NCBI RefSeq assembly: GCF_001553455.1
Contig: NZ_BBOX01000051.1
Span: 1-55,713, forward strand
DNA: 55,713 nt
Origin: Streptomyces hygroscopicus subsp. hygroscopicus
GTDB lineage: Bacteria; Actinomycetota; Actinomycetes; Streptomycetales; Streptomycetaceae
Reading direction: 5' to 3'
The first letter of the stretch is position 1. Each line of letters begins with the position of its first letter. Positions 32,504 to 41,400 of the stretch are shown in pieces. Both the position numbers and the translations under genes were made by a program. The notes beneath the pieces were generated by a model that worked only from the letters and a program-made list of their open reading frames with translations, did not search any database and was not told where the DNA came from.

Positions 32504-32880
32504 CAGAAGATCTTGTCGATCTGGGCGATGTAGTCCAGTGCCTTCTGCCCCGTGGCCGGGTCGGTCGAGCCCTTGGCCGTGCTCAGGGCCTTGAGGGTGT
32601 CGTTGACCAGCTGGTGCAGCTCCGGGTACTTCTCGAAGTGCGGGGGCTTGAAGTAGTCGCTCCACAGCACCGAGACGTGGTGCTTGGCGAGCTCCGCGCG
32701 CTCCTCCTTGATGGTGGTGGCACGGGCGCGGAAGTGCGGGTCCTCGTTGGCCTGGTACTTCTCCTGGATGGCCTTCACGGACTCGGCTTCGATACGGGCC
32801 TGGGCCGGGTCGTACACACCGCAGGGCAGGTCGCAGTGCGCGCTGACCTTGACCTTCGGCGCGAACAGGCGGGAGAGCAT
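32485..32880 (-). CDS. sodN: nickel superoxide dismutase
   Basis: NiSOD precursor, 131 aa. After a 14-residue leader (MLSRLFAPKVKVSA) comes the nickel hook HCDLPCGVYDP, in which His15, Cys16 and Cys20 of the precursor (His1, Cys2, Cys6 of the mature enzyme) bind nickel once the leader is removed. The remaining helical bundle (VKAIQEKYQANEDPHF, HVSVLWSDYFKPPHFEKYPE) is typical. It converts superoxide to O2 and H2O2 in the cytoplasm. The divergent sodX encodes the matching peptidase. The gene's 3' end is the integration site of the island, so its original 3'UTR is no longer attached. Confidence 0.98.
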   Translation of the reverse strand: MLSRLFAPKVKVSAHCDLPCGVYDPAQARIEAESVKAIQEKYQANEDPHFRARATTIKEERAELAKHHVSVLWSDYFKPPHFEKYPELHQLVNDTLKALSTAKGSTDPATGQKALDYIAQIDKIFWETKKA

Positions 32881-33039
32881 AGAGCTGTCCTTCCATTCGT
32901 GATCGTCTTCTCAGGTGCGAGATTACTCCGTGGGGGAAGCCTTTTCTCGGGTGCCCCGGGGGGCTTAGGTCAAAAGTCCAGTGCCAGGCTGGGACGCCTG
33001 GGATCCTGGTGGGTGCGGTTGAGGACCGGAGGTGCCGTG

Positions 33040-33534
33040 ATGCGGGAGCAGCTGGGCGATCGCGGGCAGGAGCGTGACCGCGACCAGCGCGGGCTGCTGC
33101 GGATCGGGCTGGCGGAGGTGTACAACCCCTCGATGCAGCCGACGCTGTACCCCGGCGACCAGCTGGTGGTGCGCTACGGGGCGCCCGTGCGGCCGGGCGA
33201 CGTGGTGGTGCTGCGCCATCCGTTCCGGCAGGACCTGCTGATCGTCAAGCGCGCCGTCGAGCGGCGCGAGGGCGGCTGGTGGGTCAGGGGCGACAACCCG
33301 TACGTGGAGAACGACAGCCGGGAGTTCGGCGTCGTGCCGGACGAGCTGGTGGTCGCGCGGGCCTGGGTGCGGCTGCGGCCGCGGCCGGGCGCGGGGCGCG
33401 GCGGTCAGCGGTCGGTGGCCGGGCTGGTCTCCTGGGCGGTGTCCGCCGTACGGCCCGTGCGCTCGCGGTCCTGGCGCCGGCTGCGCTCGGCGTCGGCCGA
33501 CCGCTCGGCGTCCAGGCGTTTGCGGGCGCGGTAG
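33040..33534 (+). CDS. sodX: NiSOD maturation peptidase (S26 family)
   Basis: Signal-peptidase-like protein of 164 aa without a membrane anchor. Catalytic Ser31 lies in YNPSMQPTLYPGD and the general base Lys70 in DLLIVKRAVE, followed by WWVRGDNPYVENDSREFG typical of S26 box E. It trims the SodN leader. ATG 33040 has GGAGG seven bases upstream. The Arg/Ser-rich C-terminal tail (after about residue 115) overlaps the convergent CGNR gene by 130 bp and is probably not structured. Confidence 0.93.
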   Translation: MREQLGDRGQERDRDQRGLLRIGLAEVYNPSMQPTLYPGDQLVVRYGAPVRPGDVVVLRHPFRQDLLIVKRAVERREGGWWVRGDNPYVENDSREFGVVPDELVVARAWVRLRPRPGAGRGGQRSVAGLVSWAVSAVRPVRSRSWRRLRSASADRSASRRLRAR

Positions 33535-34067
33535 GCGGCCACGTTGGCGCGGGTGGCACAGCGGTCGGAGCAGTAGCGCCGGGATCGATTTGTCGATGTG
33601 TCGAGATAAGCGTTGCGACAGGGTGACGCCTCGCAGATGCCCAGCCGGTCGGCGCCCAGTTCGGTGAGGTGGAAGGCCAGCCCCATGGAGGCGGTGGCGG
33701 CGTACCCGGCGCCCGCGTTGGCGGCGTAGTCCGCGATGTGCATGTGCCACTTGGGGCGGCCGTCGTCGTCCCGGGTCTCGTGGCCGGAGATCTGCGGGCT
33801 CACCGGGAACTCGATGAGCAGCGCGTTCAGCAGGTCCACCGCCAGCACCTCATCGCCGCCCGCCGCCGCCTCGAAGACGGCGCGCAGCCGGGCCCGTACC
33901 GACCTCAGCCGGGTGACATCGGCGTCCGTCGCGCGCCGGGCCGCCTGCTGGCTCTCCCCGAAGAGCGCGCGTACGGCATCCACCGAGGTCAGGGTGTCCG
34001 TGCCGCGGCCGGGCTCCTCGCTGTTGACCAGGCGCACGGCGAGATCCGAGTAATAAGCCAGTTCCAC
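33405..34067 (-). CDS. CGNR zinc-finger / ABATE-domain regulator
   Basis: Protein of 220 aa. The N-terminal ABATE-like domain (YYSDLAVRLVNSEEPGRGTD, SVRARLRAVFEAAAGGD) is followed by a CGNR-type zinc finger (CEASPCRNAYLDTSTNRSRR, YCSDRCATRANVAAYRARKR) that should bind DNA. An Arg/Asp/Glu-rich tail of about 30 residues overlaps sodX antiparallel. Such proteins are stress-related transcriptional regulators. Divergent from a methyltransferase gene. Confidence 0.88.
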   Translation of the reverse strand: MELAYYSDLAVRLVNSEEPGRGTDTLTSVDAVRALFGESQQAARRATDADVTRLRSVRARLRAVFEAAAGGDEVLAVDLLNALLIEFPVSPQISGHETRDDDGRPKWHMHIADYAANAGAGYAATASMGLAFHLTELGADRLGICEASPCRNAYLDTSTNRSRRYCSDRCATRANVAAYRARKRLDAERSADAERSRRQDRERTGRTADTAQETSPATDR

Positions 34068-34178
34068 TTGTGGTCCTTACGACGGGCGGTCTAGAGTCGG
34101 TAATAGGCGGTCTGCCTACGAGGGTATTACGGGCGGCTTCCGCCGGACGAACGACGACGCAGGGCATGGAGGGGCACG

Positions 34179-34955
34179 ATGACGGACACCGCCGCCGTGA
34201 CGGACTGGCAGGCCTGGCAGCGGAGCTGGGACCGGCAGCAGGAGTGGTACCTCCCCGATCGTGAGGAGCGGTTCCGGGTGATGCTCGACGCGGTCGAGGC
34301 CGTCGTCGGACCGGAGCCGCGGATCCTCGATCTCGCATGTGGCACGGGCAGTATCTCGGACCGGGCGCTGCGCCGGTTCCCGGGCGCCACCACGACCGGC
34401 GTCGACCTCGACCCCGCCCTGCTGACGATCGCCCGCGGCCACTTCGCGGCCGAGCCGCGCGCCGAGTTCGTCACCGCCGATCTGCGCGACCCCGGGTGGA
34501 CCGAGCGGCTGCCGCACCGCGCGTACGACGCGGTGCTCACCGCCACGGCGCTGCACTGGCTGCGCTCCGACGAGCTGCGGGTGCTGTACGGGCAGGTGGC
34601 CGGTGTCGTGCGGGAGGGCGGCGTGTTCCTCAACGCCGACCACATGCCCGATCCGGCCACCCCCCGGCTCAACGCCGCCGATCACGCCTACCAGAAGGCG
34701 CGGCAGGCGCGGGCCAAGGCCGAGGGCGCCCAGGACTGGGCGGACTGGTGGCAGACCGCCGCCCGGGACGAGGCGCTGGCGGGGCCGGTCGCCGAGCGGT
34801 TCGCGATCTTCGGCAATCCGGCCAACGGCGACCACGCGGACGGTGAGACGCAGTCCGTCGCCTGGCACGTGGAGACGCTCCGCGCGGCGGGCTTCGGGGA
34901 GGCGCGGGCCGTGTGGTGCTCGCCCTCGGACGCGATGGTGCTCGGGCTGAAGTGA
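34179..34955 (+). CDS. class I SAM-dependent methyltransferase
   Basis: Protein of 258 aa: motif I RILDLACGTGSISDRALRRF, motif II TTGVDLDPALLTIARGHF, and YDAVLTATALHWLRSDELRV with VVREGGVFLNADHM. Small-molecule methyltransferase of unknown substrate. GGAGG lies before ATG 34179. Convergent with the amino-acid ABC operon; the gap holds a long minisatellite and a terminator. Confidence 0.9.
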   Translation: MTDTAAVTDWQAWQRSWDRQQEWYLPDREERFRVMLDAVEAVVGPEPRILDLACGTGSISDRALRRFPGATTTGVDLDPALLTIARGHFAAEPRAEFVTADLRDPGWTERLPHRAYDAVLTATALHWLRSDELRVLYGQVAGVVREGGVFLNADHMPDPATPRLNAADHAYQKARQARAKAEGAQDWADWWQTAARDEALAGPVAERFAIFGNPANGDHADGETQSVAWHVETLRAAGFGEARAVWCSPSDAMVLGLK

Positions 34956-34957
34956 CC

Positions 34958-35360
34958 GCTTGGTCGGTAGTGGCCTCCCGGCCGGTACCGCCCTCCTGGT
35001 TGGTACCGCCCTCCTGGTTGGTGGTGGCCTCGTGGTCGGTGGTGGCCTCCTGGTCACCGCCCTCCTGGCCGGTGGTGGCCTTCTGGTCGGCACCGGCCGC
35101 CCGACCGGTCCCGGCCTCCTGGTCGGTGGTGACCGTCCGCCCGGCAGTGGCCCTCACCGCCGGGTAGTGGCCGTCCCACCAGTGGACCTCACCGCCCGGT
35201 AGCGGCCGTCCCACCGGTCGCGGACTCCTGCCCGGTCGTGGCCTCCTGCCCGGTAGCGGCCGTCCGATCGGCCGTGTCCCCGACGTGGCCGTCCGACCGT
35301 CCGTGCCCCCTGCCCCGCCGTGGCCGTCCGGCCGTCAGGGGCCTCCTGGCCGGCAGCGGA
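34958..35360. repeat. 18-nt minisatellite, about 20 degenerate copies
   Basis: From the methyltransferase stop onward, units of tggtcggtggtggcctcc type repeat with substitutions and a few length changes until about 35360. This is the longest array in the window and fills the space between two convergent transcription units. No gene is seen here. Confidence 0.85.
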
Positions 35361-35368
35361 GTGGCGCC

Positions 35369-35400
35369 AGGGCGGTACGGGTACGTGCCCGTACCGCCCT
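35369..35400 (-). terminator. terminator between convergent operons
   Basis: Perfect 13-bp stem AGGGCGGTACGGG / CCCGTACCGCCCT (35369-35381, 35388-35400) with a 6-nt loop, 40 bp after the end of the ABC transporter operon. Confidence 0.85.
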
Positions 35401-35440
35401 CGCAGCCGTGACGGCGTCCGCGGCGGCTACGGCACCTTGA

Positions 35441-36202
35441 CTACAGCACCTTGGAGAGGAACGACTTCGTCCGCTCGTGCTGCGGATTGGTCAGCACCTC
35501 CCGGGGGTGTCCGGACTCCACGACCACCCCGTCGTCCATGAAGACGACCGAGTCCCCGACCTCGCGGGCGAAGCCCATCTCATGCGTCACGACGATCATC
35601 GTCATGCCGTCCTCCGCGAGCCCGCGCATCACATCGAGCACATCGCCGACCAGCTCCGGGTCGAGCGCCGAGGTGGGCTCGTCGAAGAGCATCAGCTTCG
35701 GCTCCATCGCCAGCGCCCGCGCGATCGCGACCCGCTGCTGCTGGCCGCCGGAGAGCTGGGAGGGGTAGTTGCCCGCCTTGTCGGCGAGGCCCACCCGGTC
35801 CAGCAGCTTCCTCGCGCGTTCCCGGGCGACCGCCTTGGTCTCGCCCTTGACCTGGACCGGCGCCTCGATCACGTTCTCCAGCGCGGTCATGTGCGGGAAG
35901 AGGTTGAAGCGCTGGAAGACCATGCCGATGTCGCGCCGCTTCGCGGCGACCTCGCGGTCCTTGAGCTCGTAGAGCTTGTCCCCCTTCTGGCGGTAGCCGA
36001 CCAGGTCGCCGTCCACGTACAGCCGCCCGGAGTTGATCTTCTCCAGGTGGTTGATACAGCGCAGGAAGGTGGACTTCCCGGAGCCGGACGGGCCGATCAG
36101 ACAGAACACCTCGCGCGGGGCGACCTCGAGGTCGATGCCCTTGAGGACCTGCACCGCGCCGAAGGACTTGTGCACGCCCTCGGCCTTCACCATGGCGGTC
36201 AT
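35441..36202 (-). CDS. polar amino-acid ABC transporter, ATP-binding protein
   Basis: Protein of 253 aa from ATG 36202. Walker [11 protein letters not shown]-loop FQRFNLFPH, signature [15 protein letters not shown], Walker [15 protein letters not shown] and H-loop [10 protein letters not shown] are all intact, as in the glutamine/glutamate/cystine importer ATPases (GlnQ/GluA type). ATGA overlap with the permease gene indicates one operon: binding protein, permease, ATPase. GGGAGGTG precedes the start. Confidence 0.95.
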   Translation of the reverse strand: MTAMVKAEGVHKSFGAVQVLKGIDLEVAPREVFCLIGPSGSGKSTFLRCINHLEKINSGRLYVDGDLVGYRQKGDKLYELKDREVAAKRRDIGMVFQRFNLFPHMTALENVIEAPVQVKGETKAVARERARKLLDRVGLADKAGNYPSQLSGGQQQRVAIARALAMEPKLMLFDEPTSALDPELVGDVLDVMRGLAEDGMTMIVVTHEMGFAREVGDSVVFMDDGVVVESGHPREVLTNPQHERTKSFLSKVL

Positions 36203-37137
36203 GCGCCGGCACCTCCCTGACGGTTGGAGAACGAGAGCAGATTGGCGCGGACGCGCTGGAACGGGGTGGCGGGCAGGTTCCGGCTGGAGCCACGCGCGTA
36301 GTACCGCTCCAGATAGAACTGGCCCACGCTCAGCACGGAGGTGAGGATCAGGTACCAGGCGGCGGCGAGGAAGAGCATCTCCGCGGTGGCGCCGGAGTTC
36401 TGGCCGACCTCGGAGGTGGCCTGCAGCAGGTCCCAGTACTGCACCGCGATCACCAGCGAGGTGGTCTTGAGCATGTTGATGAACTCGTTGCCGGTGGGCG
36501 GCACGATGACCCGCATCGCCTGCGGCAGCACGACCCGGCGCAGCGTCTTGGCGTGGCTCATGCCCAGCGCGTGGGCGGCCTCGGTCTGGCCCTCGTCGAC
36601 GGACTGGATGCCGGCCCGGCAGATCTCGGCCATGTACGCGGCCTCGTTCAGCCCCAGGCCCAGCAGGGCGGCCAGGAACGGGGTCATGAAGTCCGACCAC
36701 TCGTCCTTGTAGATCGGCATGATGTCGATGTAGTCGAACACCAGGCCGAGGTTGAACCAGACCAGCAGCTGCACATAGACCGGGGTGCCGCGGAAGAACC
36801 AGATGTAGCCCCAGGCGATGGAGGAGGTCACCGGGTTCTTCGACAGCCGCATCACCGCGAGGACGATGCCGAGGACCACCCCGACCACCATCGAGAGGAT
36901 GGTGATCCAGACGGTGTTGCGGACGCCCTTGAGGATCTCGTCGTCGAAGAAGTAGTCCGGAATGGCACCCCAGTTGACGTCGCCGCGGGCGAAGGCGGAG
37001 ACGAGCAGGGCGAGCAGCGCGATGGTGATGACCGCGGTGACCCAGCGGCCGTAGTGCCGCACCGGGATGGCCTTGATCTTGTCCGGGGCCGGCGGCGGGG
37101 CGTCGACCGGACCCGCCTTTTCGATCTTCAGTGTCAC
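36199..37137 (-). CDS. polar amino-acid ABC transporter, permease
   Basis: Inner-membrane permease of 312 aa of the His/Glu/Gln/Arg type: about five to six membrane spans, with [35 protein letters not shown] and the ATPase-coupling EAA loop [20 protein letters not shown] with [15 protein letters not shown]. Only one permease gene is present, so it presumably forms a homodimer. A charged, Pro-rich N-terminus of 25 residues is cytoplasmic. Confidence 0.93.
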   Translation of the reverse strand: MTLKIEKAGPVDAPPPAPDKIKAIPVRHYGRWVTAVITIALLALLVSAFARGDVNWGAIPDYFFDDEILKGVRNTVWITILSMVVGVVLGIVLAVMRLSKNPVTSSIAWGYIWFFRGTPVYVQLLVWFNLGLVFDYIDIMPIYKDEWSDFMTPFLAALLGLGLNEAAYMAEICRAGIQSVDEGQTEAAHALGMSHAKTLRRVVLPQAMRVIVPPTGNEFINMLKTTSLVIAVQYWDLLQATSEVGQNSGATAEMLFLAAAWYLILTSVLSVGQFYLERYYARGSSRNLPATPFQRVRANLLSFSNRQGGAGA

Positions 37138-37180
37138 GGATGGTGCCTTTCAGCGCGTGCGCGGACGGGGGAGGGCCGGA

Positions 37181-38134
37181 TCACTTGCCGCCGTTGATGA
37201 CGGCCTTGGTGACCGCGCCGTCCTGGACCCCCCACTTCGCGATGACCTTGTCGTATTCGCCGTTCGCGATGATCAGGGCGAGTGCCTGCTTGAGGGCGTC
37301 CCGCAGCTGGGTGTTCTTCTTGGCGACGGCGATCCCGTACGGGGCCGCCTCCACCTGCTCGCCCACGAGCTGGAAGTCCTTGCCGCCGCCCGAGGTCTTC
37401 ACCGCGTACGCGGCCACCGGGAAGTCGCTGGAGCCGGCGACGGCGCCGCCGCCGCGCAGCCGGGTCTGGGCCTCGGTGTCATTGCCGAACGCCTCGACCG
37501 AGATCTTGCCCTTCTTGTGCTTCACGCACTTCTTGGACTCGGTCTTGGCGAGGTCGTGGGAGACGGTGCCGCGCTGCACGACGATCTTCTTGCCGCACAG
37601 GTCGTCCCACGTCTTGATGCCCTTGGTGTCGCCCTTCTTGGTGTAGATGGAGACGCCCGCGGTGAAGTAGTCGACGAAGTCGACGCCCTCACCGGCCTTC
37701 TTGCCGGTTTCCGGATCGACGCCCTCCTGGCGGCCCTTGTTGTCGGTCATGGCCGACATGGCGATGTCGTAGCGCTTGGAGCGCAGGCCCGAGAGCAGGG
37801 TGTCGAAGGTGCCGTTGTTGAACTCGAACTTCACCCCGAGCACCTTGCCGAGCGCGTCGGCCAGGTCCGGGTCGATGCCCATGACCTTGCCGTTCTTCTT
37901 GAACTCGACCGGCGGGTAGTTGATGTCCGAGCCCACCTTGATCACGCCGGCGCTCTGGATCTCCTTGGGGAGCTGACGGAACAGCGGGGCCGTGTTGGTG
38001 GTGGACCCGCCCGTGGCCTTGTCGGTCTGGTCGCCGCAGCCCGTCAGCAGCAAGGCGCCTGCCACCGCTATCGCGCCGACGGGGGCCATCCGGGACTTCG
38101 TGGTGGCCCCACGGCGCGTGAAGCTGGCGGTCAT
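37181..38134 (-). CDS. polar amino-acid ABC transporter, substrate-binding lipoprotein
   Basis: Lipoprotein of 317 aa from ATG 38134. The signal sequence ends in the lipobox LLLTGC. The mature domain is a type II periplasmic-binding fold (SAGVIKVGSDINYPPVEFKK, DLADALGKVLGVKFEF, YDIAMSAMTDNKGRQEGVDP, TWDDLCGKKIVVQRGT). Substrate is probably a polar amino acid such as glutamate or glutamine. First gene of the operon; GGAGGAAC lies upstream. Confidence 0.93.
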   Translation of the reverse strand: MTASFTRRGATTKSRMAPVGAIAVAGALLLTGCGDQTDKATGGSTTNTAPLFRQLPKEIQSAGVIKVGSDINYPPVEFKKNGKVMGIDPDLADALGKVLGVKFEFNNGTFDTLLSGLRSKRYDIAMSAMTDNKGRQEGVDPETGKKAGEGVDFVDYFTAGVSIYTKKGDTKGIKTWDDLCGKKIVVQRGTVSHDLAKTESKKCVKHKKGKISVEAFGNDTEAQTRLRGGGAVAGSSDFPVAAYAVKTSGGGKDFQLVGEQVEAAPYGIAVAKKNTQLRDALKQALALIIANGEYDKVIAKWGVQDGAVTKAVINGGK

Positions 38135-38653
38135 GCTCGTTCCTCCGGCAGGGTGAGGGGGCGTCCGAGATGGCGGGAACACAGTTGTGGGTGTCGCGAT
38201 CTCGTGTGATTGGGGCATCTTGCCATCGGGTGGACTCATCCGGGTCACCGACCATGTCAAAATCGGGTAACGGGCGATCCCCGTGGTGCACAACCGGACA
38301 GCGGTTACCGGCCGGACAGTGGCGGCCGGAGGCGCGAGGCGGGCTCATGGTCACGCGGAGAACAATGCGTGACGATGGCATGGACTTTCCGGAGCGCTTC
38401 GCCCGCTTTCAGGCGTTATGCCAGCTTTTCCGGCGTCATCGCACCAGAACTCGGTCGTCCCCCGGCGCGCGCTTCAGGTAGAACAGACGGTTACACCCCT
38501 CACCCGGGGCTCAGGGCGTGTGTGCGACGCGCCCGGCGTCCGTATTCACACCCATGCGGTGGTCATCCGCTGTCATGGGGACCGACGCGGTGCCCGCCCG
38601 CTCCGAACCTGGGGCGGATACCCTCGACAGAAAAACGACAAAGGGGTCAAAAA
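38135..38653. other. divergent intergenic region between transporter operon and malic enzyme
   Basis: 519 bp hold the promoters of both units. I see no supported gene, operator or riboswitch; the short open frames here are not family-like. Confidence 0.5.
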
Positions 38654-39886
38654 GTGGCAGCGGAGATGGCGAATCCTCGCAGCGACAGCACAAGCGGCAG
38701 CGGCGAAGGGGCCGAAGGCGTGACCGACGGCGAGCCCTTCGATCCGGCTTTCGCCCTGCACCGCGGCGGCAAGATGGCCGTCCAGGCGACCGTGCCCGTG
38801 CGCGACCGGGACGACCTGTCCCTCGCGTACACGCCGGGCGTGGCCAAGGTCTGCAGCGCCATCGCGGAGCAGCCCGAACTCGTCCACGACTACACCTGGA
38901 AGTCCCAGGTCGTCGCCGTGGTGACGGACGGCAGCGCGGTGCTGGGGCTCGGCGACATCGGCCCGGAGGCGTCCCTCCCGGTGATGGAGGGCAAGGCGAT
39001 CCTCTTCAAGCAGTTCGGCGGTGTGGACGCGGTGCCGATCGCGCTCGACTGCCGGGACGTGGACGAGATCGTGGAGACCGTCGCCCGGTTCGCGCCCTCG
39101 TTCGGCGGCGTCAATCTGGAGGACATCTCCGCGCCCCGCTGCTTCGAGATCGAGCGCAAGCTCCAGGAGCGCGTCGACATCCCGATCTTCCATGACGACC
39201 AGCACGGCACGGCGGTGGTCACCCTCGCCGCACTGCGCAACGCCGCCAAGCTCACGGACCGGTCGCTGGGCCAGCTGCGCGCCGTGATCTCCGGGGCGGG
39301 CGCCGCCGGTGTCGCCATCGCCCGGATCCTCACCGAGGCGGGCATCGGCGACGTCGCCGTCTGCGACCGCAAGGGCGTCGTCTCGCAGGACCGCGAGGAC
39401 CTCACCGACGTCAAGCGGGAGCTGGCCGGCTTCACCAACAAGGCCGGGCTCACCGGCTCCATGGAGGCCGCGCTGGACGGCGCCGACGTCTTCATCGGGG
39501 TCAGCGGCGGCACGGTCCGCCAGGAGGCGGTGGCGAAGATGGCGCCGGGCGCCTTCATCTTCGCGATGGCCAACCCCAACCCGGAGATCCACCCGGACGT
39601 CGCCCACCAGTACGCGTCCGTGGTCGCCACCGGTCGCAGCGACTTCCCGAACCAGATCAACAACGTCCTCGCCTTCCCCGGCATCTTCGCGGGTGCCCTC
39701 CAGGTCCGGGCCTCCCGGATCACCGAGGGCATGAAGCTCGCGGCGGCCGAGGCGCTGGCCGCGGTGGTCGCCGACGAGCTGAGCGCGGACAAGGTCATCC
39801 CCTCGCCGTTCGACGAGCGCGTCGCCCCGGCCGTGACCGCGGCCGTCGCCGCGGCCGCCCGCGCGGAGGGCGTCGCCCGCCGCTGA
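38654..39886 (+). CDS. malic enzyme (oxaloacetate-decarboxylating malate dehydrogenase)
   Basis: Protein of 410 aa, converting malate to pyruvate and CO2 with NAD(P)H formation. The malic N-domain has LAYTPGVAKVCSAIAEQPEL, GDIGPEASLPVMEGKAILFK and PIFHDDQHGTAVVTLAALRN (metal and substrate ligands). The Rossmann domain has VISGAGAAGVAIARILTEAG. GTG 38654 with AAGGGG seven bases upstream is preferred over ATG 38666. From memory this is the SCO5261 orthologue, reported to use NADP+; the cofactor cannot be told safely from sequence here. It links the TCA cycle to pyruvate/acetyl-CoA and storage lipid supply. Confidence 0.93.
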   Translation: MAAEMANPRSDSTSGSGEGAEGVTDGEPFDPAFALHRGGKMAVQATVPVRDRDDLSLAYTPGVAKVCSAIAEQPELVHDYTWKSQVVAVVTDGSAVLGLGDIGPEASLPVMEGKAILFKQFGGVDAVPIALDCRDVDEIVETVARFAPSFGGVNLEDISAPRCFEIERKLQERVDIPIFHDDQHGTAVVTLAALRNAAKLTDRSLGQLRAVISGAGAAGVAIARILTEAGIGDVAVCDRKGVVSQDREDLTDVKRELAGFTNKAGLTGSMEAALDGADVFIGVSGGTVRQEAVAKMAPGAFIFAMANPNPEIHPDVAHQYASVVATGRSDFPNQINNVLAFPGIFAGALQVRASRITEGMKLAAAEALAAVVADELSADKVIPSPFDERVAPAVTAAVAAAARAEGVARR

Positions 39887-39911
39887 CGCCCCGCGGCCGA
39901 CCGGCGTTCAC

Positions 39912-39954
39912 GCGCACGGGCCGCACCCTCCGCCGGAGGGTGCGGCCCGTGCGC
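39912..39954 (+). terminator. strong terminator after malic enzyme
   Basis: Perfect 20-bp stem (39912-39931 with 39935-39954; core GGGCCGCACCCTCC) and a 3-nt loop, 25 bp after the stop codon. Confidence 0.92.
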
Positions 39955-39956
39955 CG

Positions 39957-40150
39957 TGTCCGGTCCGGGTGTTCCGTCCGTGTGGTCGGTGCGGGTGTTC
40001 GGTGCGTGTGGTCGGTGCGGGTGTTCGGTGCGGGTGTGGTGTCCGGACGGGGTGCTGGGTTCGGCCTGCGTGCTGGGTTCGGCCCGTGTCGGGTCCGGGC
40101 CGTCGTTCTCGGTCCGTGTCGGGTCCGGGCCGTGCCGTGTCCGGTGGCGA
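39957..40150. repeat. 13-nt tandem repeat between malic enzyme and the dehydrogenase gene
   Basis: Degenerate units such as ggtgcgggtgttc and ggtgcgtgtggtc follow the terminator directly, then related gtgtcgggtccgggcc units. No gene is present here. Confidence 0.8.
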
Positions 40151-40208
40151 GCGGGGTCACACCGTGGCGTGGTTCCGCGGCGTCCCCGTACGGCCTATGG
40201 TCGGGATC

Positions 40209-41171
40209 ATGTTCGCTGCCTACGCCGCACGTTTCGACCATGACCAGCCGCTGAACGGCCTCGAACTGGGGGAGCGCCCCGAGCCCGAGGCCCGGCCCGG
40301 CTGGACGACCGTGAACGTCAAGGCCGCCTCGCTCAACCACCACGACCTGTGGTCGCTGCGTGGTGTGGGCCTCGGCGAGGAGTCGCTTCCGATGATCCTC
40401 GGCTGTGACGCGGCGGGGATCGACGAGGACGGCAACGAGGTCGTCCTGCACTCCGTCATCGGCCAGAACGGACACGGTGTCGGACCGAACGAGCCCCGGT
40501 CCATCCTCACCGAGCGCTACCAGGGCACCTTCGCCGAGAAGGTGACCGTCCCCAGCTGGAACGTGCTGCCCAAGCCCAAGGAGCTCTCCTTCGAGGAGGC
40601 CGCCTGCCTGCCCACGGCCTGGCTGACCGCGTACCGGATGCTGTTCACCAACGCGGGCGTGCGTCCGGGCGACAGCGTCCTGGTCCAGGGCGCCGGCGGC
40701 GGTGTGGCCACCGCCGCGATCGTGCTGGGCGCCGCCGCCGGGCTGCGGGTGCTGGCCACCAGCCGGGACGCGACCAAGCGGGCCCGCGCCGTCGAGCTGG
40801 GCGCCGAGGGCGCGTACGAACCGGGTCAGCGGCTGCCGCGCCGGGTGGACGCCGTGATCGAGACGGTGGGCGCCGCCACCTGGTCGCATTCGGTGAAGTC
40901 CCTCAAGCCGGGCGGCACGCTGGTGATTTCGGGGGCGACCAGCGGCCCCAACCCGAAGGCCACCGAACTCAACCGGATCTTCTTCCTGGAACTCAAGGTC
41001 GTCGGTTCGACGATGGGCAACCGGGACGAGCTGGAGGACCTGCTGAGTTTCTGCGCCGCCCGCGGCGTACGGCCGGTGATCGACTCGGTGCTGCCGCTGG
41101 ACCGGGCCCGTGAGGGGTTCGAGAAGATGGCGGGCGGCGATCTGTTCGGCAAGGTCGTGTTGACGGTCTGA
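40209..41171 (+). CDS. zinc-binding alcohol dehydrogenase / quinone oxidoreductase family protein
   Basis: MDR-superfamily protein of 320 aa from ATG 40209: GroES-like N-domain (VNVKAASLNHHDLWSLRGVG, MILGCDAAGIDEDGNEV) and a nucleotide-binding domain (SVLVQGAGGGVATAAIVLGA). The structural zinc cysteines are absent, as in quinone oxidoreductases. Substrate unknown. Matches the SCO5262 position next to malic enzyme. Confidence 0.9.
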   Translation: MFAAYAARFDHDQPLNGLELGERPEPEARPGWTTVNVKAASLNHHDLWSLRGVGLGEESLPMILGCDAAGIDEDGNEVVLHSVIGQNGHGVGPNEPRSILTERYQGTFAEKVTVPSWNVLPKPKELSFEEAACLPTAWLTAYRMLFTNAGVRPGDSVLVQGAGGGVATAAIVLGAAAGLRVLATSRDATKRARAVELGAEGAYEPGQRLPRRVDAVIETVGAATWSHSVKSLKPGGTLVISGATSGPNPKATELNRIFFLELKVVGSTMGNRDELEDLLSFCAARGVRPVIDSVLPLDRAREGFEKMAGGDLFGKVVLTV

Positions 41172-41177
41172 CGCCGA

Positions 41178-41290
41178 TATCGCGCGTGCCGACATCTCGC
41201 CCGACATGTCACCGCGGACATCTCGCGGTGTCACCGCGAACATCTCGCCGTGACATGTCACCGTGACATCTCGCCGCGACATCCGCCGTC
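41178..41290. repeat. tandem repeat between convergent genes
   Basis: Alternating cgacatctcgcc and gacatgtcaccg units, about ten copies, start seven bases after the dehydrogenase stop. Confidence 0.85.
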
Positions 41291-41400
41291 ACCATCCGGG
41301 CCGGGGATGCGCGAGGGAATTCGAGGATGCCGGAGGGGCCCGTCCGCCGGGAAGGCGCCGCGCATATGCCAGGGGTTTGCGACGGAACGGGCCGGGCGAT

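Noticed and set aside
32059..33534. 491-codon frame ending in SodX
   Set aside because: Only the part from 33040 is SodX-like; the rest is antisense to sodN and integrase remnant read in a fused frame.
34958..35360. Possible CRISPR array
   Set aside because: Units are contiguous 18-mers without unique spacers, and no cas genes are present.
38135..38653. Riboswitch or small gene before malic enzyme
   Set aside because: No conserved aptamer elements recognised, and the short frames have no family-like content.
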